A DNA stretch of 64,000 nucleotides from Aradus depressus (taxonomy: Eukaryota; Arthropoda; Insecta; Hemiptera; Aradidae), in NCBI GenBank assembly GCA_963662175.1, contig OY759218.1:15776480-15840479 (forward strand), read 5' to 3'. A program made the position numbers and the translations under genes. The notes beneath the pieces were generated by a model. That model was not told the DNA's origin and searched no databases. It saw only the letters and a program-made list of their open reading frames with translations. Below, one piece after another: positions 56,106 to 64,000 of this stretch. The first letter of the stretch is position 1; each line of letters opens with the position of its first letter.

Positions 56106-56494
56106 AATGGGTTGGCCCCTAGCAGGAGTTGGGAACAATGCTGCTCCCTTGGCCCTTTCATGCGTCCTATTTCCCTAAATGACCTCTAGGACAATTTTGA
56201 AGATGGTTTCCATTCCAGTTCCATGTTTTTTTAAACTTCCTTTACTTCGAGGTCTGCTGTAGCACCTCCAGTTCCCCTCCACAGACTAGTTTTTTTTACA
56301 CATGCCGTGGCTTTATCTAAGAGGTCGTAGCGTCTATCAGGGCACTTTTTCGTCGCTCTGGGAACATCTCAACTCTTTTTTGGATGTCCTGAAGGTTGCT
56401 TACCCAGGTTTTAATACCTAGGATAGAGGACATTCAAGTCATGTCCATATATCGCCCCTTCCCCACTTCTTGAAGTCAATAGATACAATAAAAA

Positions 56495-56925
56495 AATTTT
56501 AATTTCAACTAAAAATGTTCATGTTAGAGGAAACCGTATACACGGAAACGGAATTTTATTCTCACTGTTGAAAAAGAATAATATAATCACAATAAAGAAC
56601 CGTGTTTCATATCCAAAAACATTATTTGATACAAAGTTTTCATTTTTATTTGTTGGGCAGAGTTCCTCCACACCTTAAAGGTCAGTCCAATCTACGTTAT
56701 TGTTTTATTTATTCATTTATAGTTTTTTATTTATTTAGATTTTTTATATATTCATTTATAATTGATTAATCTCTATATATATATTATTTTTCATATATTG
56801 TTATAGTTACATTGTTTTCTTTCTTTTCTATATCTCGCACATTGGGACCTGATGATGGGACGTAAGAACGTCCCGAAACATTGTTGGGATAAAAACACTT
56901 CCGAAGAGTTTTTTTGGAAAGATAG
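56495..56925 (+). repeat. Dispersed repeat ending in a perfect hairpin motif, copy 2
   Basis: Pairs with 24465-24865. Near its 3' end CTGATGA (56849-56855) is followed by a 6-bp perfect stem GGGACG/CGTCCC and GAAAC (56875-56879). Confidence 0.75.
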
Positions 56926-57214
56926 TTATCTTAATTTTTATCAAATAGAAAAATGTGTCTACTTGTTATAAACGTATCTTGTATTCATTTTGTTTATGTA
57001 CCTACTCATATATTTTTAAGTATTTATTTGTTCAGTTTTTATTAATTTCATTTTACTTTTTTTAATAGTTTTGTTATTACTACTAATCATAGGTGTGTTA
57101 GACTCAAGTAGTTATAAATCTAATTTATAAGCTATCTTAATGTATAAATTCTTTTGACGTATCCTATTACCATGTATTGGTTTAACGGAAATAAATTCAT
57201 TATTATTATTATCC

Positions 57215-57660
57215 ATTATTTCGGCAGCTAATGGGGTTTTTATGTTAAGCCGTCGTCTAATCCCCCCTTTCCTTTTGACCGATTTGGTTGAAAATCAGTA
57301 GGTGTCGTCCTTACACATATACAATGGGTCGATATACTTATTTTATCGGGAGTTATCGTTTTCACAGACACATATAAACAGAAATTTTGCTTTCCCCACA
57401 ATGAAGTATAGAAATTATGTAATCGGTCTGAAATTCGGTGTTGAGTTTTTACCGCGATTTCATGTGTCCCGACTTCCCTTATTTCAAAAAGGTGTGTTTT
57501 TATGTGGACACGATAACTCCGAATAGAATGAATTGTGCCGTCACGAACCCCATAAGAACGATATCTATTGATTTTCAGCAGAATCTGCCGAAGAGTAGAG
57601 GGTATCAAAATTTAGCATGAGGATTCAGAAGTATCTGTGTATGTTAACTATGATTTCTTA
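57215..57660. repeat. Family A: minus monomers then plus copy
   Basis: Minus text 57215-57370 ('GTCGATATACTTATTTTATC'), plus left block from 'CCCACAATGAAGTATAG' (about 57395) and monomers to 57660. Confidence 0.7.
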
Positions 57661-57681
57661 ATTGATAAAGTGGGTAAAGTA

Positions 57682-58060
57682 CAGTAGACTCCCCCTTATC
57701 CGGCGTTCTGTTAACAGGCGCGCTCCCTTATCCGGCGCTCGCAAAATAATATAAAATTTGTTAAACTAAAATTAACATTCAATTATTAGATTATCAATTA
57801 TATGACGTGTATTTACAAGCACATAATAATTCCGTAACTCACGAATCTTTCATGTATTTTTATTGTACATACATACATATGTACATTGTATTTATAATGA
57901 AGGGAACGCTAATAAAATATTTTATTACTTCACTAATATCCTATAAATAAATTATAATAAATACATAGTTGAAAATCAAACATTTATAAAAAATGTTTCG
58001 TAGAATAGAAAACAAAGGTACCGTCCCATCCGTGGCACAATAATATCGTCTTATCGGGAA
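57682..58060 (+). mobile_element. Pogo-like terminus, one end only
   Basis: CAGTAGACTCCCCCTTATCC follows TA (57680-57681). CCCTTATCCGGCG appears twice within 50 bp, as in pogo/Tigger subterminal repeats. No inverse end found, so the right limit given is arbitrary. Confidence 0.5.
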
Positions 58061-58544
58061 ATGAACACTTAACTAGTAAAGTCAAAGTTAAATTTTTTTC
58101 CACAGAAACTCTCTCCTCCTATTTACATTTCCTTTACACCAGTTCTATTTTTCTCAGTTTTCATTTGATTCTCATAGTGAAAAGAATCGTTGGATCGTTT
58201 TTCAGACGTCTTAACACTAAAGAAGTGGTGGGACTATGCAGCAAGGAACAGTGTTGTGTTAGGGAAACAAAAGAAAATTACCGATTTTTGAAACAAATAA
58301 TATTTTTAGAATTTTAGATTTTGTTTTAAATATGTATGTAATCAAACACAGATTTCAATATATATTTTTAATGCTTGGATAAATATATGTACGTACATAT
58401 AATAAATCAATGTTCAGTATGTACATATTTGTCAATTTAATACATGTTATCAACAAAATACATACGTGTTTTATTCCTTAACTCACCAAAAAACACTTTT
58501 TTTTATGCTTTGATATATTTTTTCTCAATAATTGATGATTGTTC

Positions 58545-58775
58545 GAAAACATGATATTCCGTTGAAAACTCAACATCGAATTTCTAACCGATTAAACATC
58601 GAACCGCAATATCTAATTGTTCTTCCGGGCACCAAACATGATGCAGAATTAAATAAAACAAACAATACTGTATTTTTATAAAACTCAAATTCTTCAACTA
58701 ACATTATTGAAATGTGATGTCCACCTTCACAAATATATCTCTCCCTGTACCTACTTCGTATAGCTGTGGGGAAGT
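58545..58775 (-). repeat. Family A left block with about 140-bp insertion
   Basis: 'ACATGATATTCCGTTGAAAA' then 'TAACCGATTA', foreign text from about 58597 to 58735, then 'CTACTTCGTATAGCTGTGGG'. Confidence 0.65.
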
Positions 58776-59100
58776 AGAATAGCGAAATATGGTGTTTGTT
58801 TCATGTTTGTAACAGCAACCACCGGTGGGAAAATATGGTGTCCCATTGAATTTGGGTCACTCTGTATATATTTGGTATTTTATAATTCATTCTATTTAAT
58901 CCTAACTAATTGATTTCTTTATTTATTCATGAGCAGCTGTGTTATCCGTCGAGGACGGGAACATACCGATTGCGTGAAATCAGATCAAATTTTAATTGAA
59001 AATTAATTGAATATTACCAGTGAATTTAATGGAGATGGACAGAGAGCTGATGAGATGAATGAAAATGTTATATATCTCAGTTACTTCTAACTTTACACAA

Positions 59101-59193
59101 TCATACAAGACCCTTTTCAACATTGATAACAATAATAAACTCAATAATATCATGCTCTACATAGTAATGGCGTTAAACGTTAGAGGTCGTTAA
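59101..59193 (+). pseudogene. Non-LTR retrotransposon C-terminus, same family as 38.3 kb
   Basis: An open 30-codon stretch SYKTLFNIDNNNKLNNIMLY...ALNVRGR to TAA. It matches KTLFNITNNQNLNNIILY...ALKIRGH at 38.5 kb nearly residue for residue. The upstream Cys/His motif is not visible here. Confidence 0.65.
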
Positions 59194-59242
59194 ATAGAGT
59201 ACAATTTTACTACAATAATTATATTTATTTGTTAATTAAGAG

Positions 59243-59725
59243 CTATCAGGAGACACGGCAGTGTCTCTGGCCAAGTCCGAAAAAAATGTCGAACACTGCT
59301 GTGTTACTTTTCTCGTGACACTAAATGCCACTTTTTGCATCGAAAAAAGTATATTATTCATTAAAAAAATGATGTTTTTTTCGACATAGCCGTCTGGAGA
59401 ACTCCGAGCTGAACAAAATAAAAAAATAAAAGTTGCCAAAAAGAAACATTTTTGACCAAGTTTCGAAGGGTCAAAATTGGCAAAAAGTAACTTTTTTTCT
59501 TTTTCCTTTTTCAGTGTCCGGACGACTGGATGACGTCATCTATGTTAATATATGAATTTTCTAAAATGTATAATAAATATCATGTGATCTATATATGCAA
59601 AGATAAAGATAAAAATACATATAATAAAAAATAACCCAATATTATAACGATAACGAAGAAAAGACAGCAACGATAAAATACATTCAGGAAATTGATAATA
59701 ATAAGAAAAAAGGTGCGCGTACTTG
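59243..59725 (+). repeat. GAGACAC-hairpin dispersed repeat, copy 2
   Basis: Same order of landmarks as 8148-8600. Preceded by 'GAGCTATCA', the text that forms the right limit of copy 1. Confidence 0.75.
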
Positions 59726-59997
59726 GCCGTGCTTTTCAGTTTTACTGAATTTTTTTTAGCATTTTTTAAGGTTAATTGTCTCTTCTACCTACTTTTTAAA
59801 AGTATTTTTAAAAAAAAGTTTATTATTAATTGAACAAATTCTTGAAAAAAATTAACAAATGAAATAAATAGTAATAAAATAAAATAAGGCATATTGTCAT
59901 CATGATTATAAATATATAAAAATAAATAAATATATCTCAACATTTTCAATTAAAATTACATTTTTCTACAAGACGTTGTCTATACTGTTAGTTAGTT

Positions 59998-60296
59998 ATT
60001 ATGACTCATGCCCGGGGTTTAACTACAAGGTCATATCGCCTAGCCCGACTCTTTTGGGAGTCCTAAATTTTGCCTACCCTAAATTTTTATTCATCTAGGT
60101 GAGGGGTTTTTAACGAGTACCTGACATTGAATAGGCTCGCGACCATCGCTTAGCATCAAATCCGAAGGATGGCGTGCTTAGGTTTATTTTACATCCCAGA
60201 TAAAAAAAACTAAGGGCCTCGGTCCGGTTTCGAACCCACAAACTTGAGCTCAGAAGGCAAGCACGCATACCATTGAGCAACCGGCGCCCTCTTATG
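59998..60296 (-). repeat. SINE family 1 copy, nearly full length
   Basis: Starts 'TATGACTCATGCCCGGGG', all blocks present in reverse, head at the right end 'GAGCAACCGGCGCCCTC'. The GAGTCGGGCT region is shortened. Confidence 0.9.
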
Positions 60297-60684
60297 TAAT
60301 GATGTATTTGTCTACACTGTATGCACACTTAACATAGAGATATAATGCATCCCATGTCTCCTCTTTCAATACTGCTAGGCATTCATTATAATTAAGAAAT
60401 TTGTTTTTTAGAATTTAATGCTTAATTCTTGAGAATGTTTTCGTCTTTCAATCACATAAAGGACACTTGATGATATAATTTTCACGCCATGGTTGGTAAT
60501 TAAGGTTCAAGGATTCACACTGGGACTTTAATATTATTCTTATTTTTTCAATTTTATTTTCATCCATTATATAGTCTGTCTTTGTCAGCCTGTCTAACTA
60601 AACTTTTCCATTTCCTAGTTTTCATACTTTCCAGAAGTCTATCTCCCAACTCCGTCAGCTTCTCTGCAAATCCACTAGCTAGCT
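60297..60684. other. Unassigned DNA without recognised gene
   Basis: No family text. The neighbouring SINEs flank it on both sides. Confidence 0.35.
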
Positions 60685-60839
60685 TATTGTGACTCATGCC
60701 TGGGCTTTAACTATGAGGTCATATCGCATACTACTTTGGGCAACATGAGCCCGACTCTACTGTGGGAGTTCTAAATTTTTTTTTCTTGTTATAACGCTCA
60801 CCCTTTTGGAAATTCCTTCCTTTGTGCTGTGGGAGCCCA

Positions 60840-61012
60840 TTTTTATTTTGGCACCACAGAGGCAGGCTAAATTGCCGGCGTTATTTATAAACATCCATGG
60901 ACTCGGGAGAGACGTTTTATCTATGAAATAACGGGATTCGAACCTGCACCCGTGGTGGGTCCATGCAACCACCCTACTCTCTAGCCCACACTGGCACCAC
61001 GGCCCTTACATA
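60840..61012 (-). repeat. SINE family 2 copy nested in SINE family 1
   Basis: 'ACATCCATGGACTCGGGAG', 'GGGATTCGAACCTGCACCC' and 'GTGGGTCCATGCAACC' match the other family 2 copies. Confidence 0.75.
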
Positions 61013-61032
61013 TTAGAAATAAAAAACGGTGC

Positions 61033-61254
61033 CTTCCCACTGTTTCATTTGCGACCAGGACCGGTTTTCAACACAACAGTATCATCAGCAATGGCACATT
61101 CCAACCATACGTACAGTAAGCTAAAGAAATACTTGTAGTATATATTAGCAGTATTCTTTTAGCCTCTACACTGTCCGTATGGGTGGAATGTGCCACTGAC
61201 GATGACGCTGTAGCGTTGAAAACCGGTCCTGGTCGCAAATGAAACAGTGGGAAG
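61033..61254. mobile_element. Small palindromic element, about 85-bp arms
   Basis: CTTCCCACTGTTTCATTTGC at the left is the exact inverse of GCAAATGAAACAGTGGGAAG at the right; 'GACCAGGACCGGTTTTCAAC' and 'GTTGAAAACCGGTCCTGGTC' continue it. Each arm contains a CTGA(T/C)GA-stem-GAAAAC motif (61064-61088 minus, 61196-61223 plus). Confidence 0.85.
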
Positions 61255-61462
61255 ACAATGTATCTCACTATCACATATGAGTACTTGACATCGTACAGGC
61301 TCGGGATCGCTTAACGTTCCATCCGAAGGACGGCTTGCTCAAGATTTTTTTCACCTCCCAGATAAAAAACCTAAGGGCCTCGGCGGGTTTCTAACCCGTG
61401 ATCTTGAGCTCAGTTGGCTAGTACGCTACCTCTGAGCTACTTGCGTCCTCTCACACCTTACA

Positions 61463-61965
61463 TCCACTAAATCTCAATAGTTATGGAGTGTTTTATATAA
61501 TGTTACAACATACTATGCTCCAGTACTGTCGCCCTAATTGGTCTTCTGTGTTATCATGAGAGATTAGGAGAGTAGGTCACTTTCCAGACTTTCCCACAAC
61601 TTTTCCTGTTCCCCGTCTTTCGTGTTGATCTTACCACTTTCTTAACGGAGTTTTTCCATTGTTTTTCTTCCAAATATTTACTCTAGTTTTCTCTCTATCT
61701 CTCACTTTCTTTTGTGAAAATTAGGTTTTTCGGAGAGCTTTAATCTTTAATTTAAAAGAAAATTGAACGAAATTTACTGGTCTTATTTTGTTATTAAAGC
61801 GATTCGAGGAATCAGACAATCTCTCTAAACCTGTGAGTTCGCATGCGCCCCTATAGTTCTTCTTTTGTGACCCATGAGGGATCGGAAGTCGTCGGTGGAT
61901 CATAACTTTTCACTCCCCTTCCTAAACACCTCAACAGTTTGTGCTAATAATTATTATTTACTATT
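61463..61965. other. Unassigned DNA without recognised gene
   Basis: No family member identified. Short (TTA)n-like runs begin near 61945. Confidence 0.4.
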
Positions 61966-61969
61966 GATT

Positions 61970-62395
61970 ATATTACTATTACTATTATTATTACTATTGA
62001 TTATAATCAATAGTTGGCTTACATAGGGGCTATAAGGGCTTCTAAATCCTCATATTACATTTCAAGTCTATACATTCATTACAACGGCAGTTATTACGTT
62101 TTTTGAATGGAGCCGATACATATGTGTATTAAATAAATAAAACAAACTTATTTTTGAAATATTGTCTATTCCACTAAAGATATATATATATATATAGCGC
62201 TGGTAGCTCAATGGTATGCGCGCTTGCCTTCTGAGCTCAAGTTTGTGGGTTCGAAACCCGAAACCCGTGGGTTCGAAACTGCTAACGTTATGTATGTATC
62301 GACACAAAATTTAATAGGATTCATGATTTTTCGATTGGTTTTTGCCCATTCGATTGGTTTTATAGGGAAAGTGAAAACTGAATTAACTTAAATGA
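61970..62395. repeat. Family A pieces around a SINE head
   Basis: Minus family A at 62000-62110, a SINE family 1 tRNA-like head at 62195-62275 (TAGCTCAATGGTATGCGCGC; B box GTGGGTTCGAAACC present twice), then plus family A at 62278-62395. Confidence 0.75.
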
Positions 62396-62399
62396 AAAA

Positions 62400-64000
62400 T
62401 AAATTAAAAATATGTATGCATAACGTTTTGTCGCCAAAATGTCCCTGTGATACAAATTGATTCATGTGAAAAAAAGAAAAAATTATACGGTTTGTTTAAT
62501 GAAGCTAATTTTTTTCAAGTTCAGCAGGGTTTAGCTCCCTTCCCTGTCGTCTTAGACAAGAAAAGTGTTCAGTGAATCGTTGAATGTCTCATTTGCCTCA
62601 GCCAAGATGCAAAATAACTCATAGGGAAAGTTATCAGGGAAATCCCGATTAAGATAAGCCTTGGGGAGAGAGACTTAAGCCCCCCAGTTAGGAGTGTATT
62701 AAGAACGACTAAGAACACCAACAAAGCCAAGGCTTCAGAAGATAGGTCTTAAGAATTCATAAATAATGCAAATGAGCTATATTAGCTCATTTTTTATTTA
62801 TGGGCGGATCTATGGTGCAAGGGGCACATCAACTTTTATTTTCTTGAAAAAAAAAAAACTATCATGCGCGCATCCCATGTCACATGATACATGATATGTG
62901 TATGTATGTGGGATTAGACAATATAAGTGTTCAATAGAAAAGTACTTTATTTATCATCTTTTTAATATTATTTATTAGTATTTCCACTATATCGACACAA
63001 AACACAAAAAATTAATTCGGACAATAATGGTTATCATTGACATATCTTTCAACACGCGAATAAGAAATATTTAATTATTATTTGTTTCAAGAATGCCACA
63101 AAAAATGTCGTGCGAGTTTTTTCGCTATCCTTAACCTCTTGTTAAATTGAAAAAACACCTTAAAAATAGTTAAATTGTCCCGAAATTTGTAAAAAAAAAA
63201 AAGTTTTTTAATGGTCATAACTTGAGAGTATTTGGGCTACGAATAAAAATCAAAGTGTATATTGTTTGTCTCAAAAAAATCTACAAAAAATGTTGTTTGA
63301 GTTTTTTGCTATCTTCAACCCCCTCCTTGTAAAATTCAAAAAAACTTAGACGGATTTTTAAGCATGGCGCACCAAACCATACATTTAAAATATATTCTAA
63401 AAGGTAGTATTCAATAGTTAGAACAAAATGACGAAAAACAAATTCATGTTACACCTGCGTTTTTTCGCCGAAAATCCAATTTTTAATATTTTAGAATTTT
63501 TTATGGGGGTTAGTGACCTTGAATGACATTGAAAAAAATTAGATGAATAGGTATTATAGTCAATTACCTCCCTTCATAATTTTTTTTTTTTTTGGGGGGG
63601 GTCATATGGGCTGTGACTACCTTATTTTTTTACCCCCCATAACATATCATGATATATCAAGTTTATTTTGAATTCCGTGAAGAGGAGGGGGGGGGGGGGG
63701 GGGGGGCGTTTTGCCATTCTTAATGGGGGAGACCCTTTGTGGGTGTTCATTTTTCACCATAAGAGGCCATAGTAATAATAATGCATATTTTTGTTGAAGA
63801 AACTTTATTTATGATTTAGATAAATAAGCAGTTTATATCTCAGAGTCGGACACACGTGTGATTAGTAATAAGAATAAGAGTAAACATAAAATAAGTAGAA
63901 AATAAATAAATATAAAATAAATGGGTGTAAAAATAATTATACAAATAAATGCAGCCGATACAGTTTTTAATTATAATTAAAATTATGGTAAATCTTTTTA
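62400..64000. other. AT-rich DNA without recognised gene
   Basis: 'GTGGGATTAGACAATATAAG' at 62908 is a solo tail of the hairpin-bearing repeats. A diverged duplication with about 186 bp spacing ('CACAAAAAATGTCGTGCGAG' at 63098; 'TACAAAAAATGTTGTTTGAG' at 63284) is visible. Poly-T/G at 63580-63602 and poly-G at 63688-63707. No gene. Confidence 0.45.

Larger units (their letters stand above)
60685..61462 (-). repeat. SINE family 1 copy split by other repeats
   Basis: The tail half is at 60685-60780 and the middle plus head at 61258-61462 ('CATCCGAAGGACGGC', 'GAGCTCAGTTGG'). The about 480 bp between them hold a SINE family 2 copy and a small palindromic element. Confidence 0.8.

Noticed and set aside
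56849..56879. Calling an active hammerhead ribozyme
   Set aside because: Only the CUGAUGA, stem II and GAAA parts are present; flanking bases do not form a convincing stem I, and the first pair of stem II is a mismatch.

Overview
This is an AT-rich, intron-bearing, gene-poor stretch of an animal nuclear genome. The transposon content (I/Loa- and jockey-like non-LTR pieces, mariner-like transposase ends, pogo-like MITEs, PIF/Harbinger and hAT elements, tRNA-derived SINEs) fits an arthropod, probably an insect, but I cannot name the species. There are no bacterial operons, no rRNA genes, no functional tRNA gene and no CRISPR array.

Layout. The largest component is one dispersed family, called family A here: about 45 fragments in both orientations, bounded by short inverted repeats (TACTTCCCCAGC / GCTGGGGAAGTA), with an internal tandem array of about 142-bp monomers. 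Into and around it are inserted two tRNA-derived SINE families, at least four long palindromic (foldback) elements (12.5-13.2, 20.1-20.8, 39.3-39.9, 51.5-52.5 kb), two copies of a pogo-like MITE (15.7 and 21.2 kb), two decayed PIF/Harbinger elements (46.9 and 53.8 kb), a deleted hAT with an 8-bp target duplication (55.0 kb), a hAT-like MITE (44.5 kb), several 3' ends of non-LTR retrotransposons, and minisatellites with periods of 82, 43, 73 and 21 bp. Target duplications and split repeats allow much of the insertion order to be read.

Genes. Only three regions look like protein genes rather than repeat noise: (i) an exon at 3842-4884 encoding about 340 aa with an internal repeat, dibasic motifs and a C-terminal coiled coil; (ii) an exon at 36761-37408, possibly joined to a CpG-rich first exon at about 36120-36314; (iii) a reading frame at 31341-31792 that resumes at 32967-33040 on the other side of a 1,167-bp inverted-repeat element and overlaps the start of a second frame as TAATG, a compact arrangement more like an integrated viral fragment than a host gene.

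Most unusual signals: the family A element and its habit of inserting into itself; a recurrent hairpin motif, CTGA(A/T/C)GA-stem-GAAA, resembling half of a hammerhead ribozyme core, in several otherwise different repeats; two foldback elements that each keep only the C-terminus of related transposases; and the interrupted virus-like frame pair.
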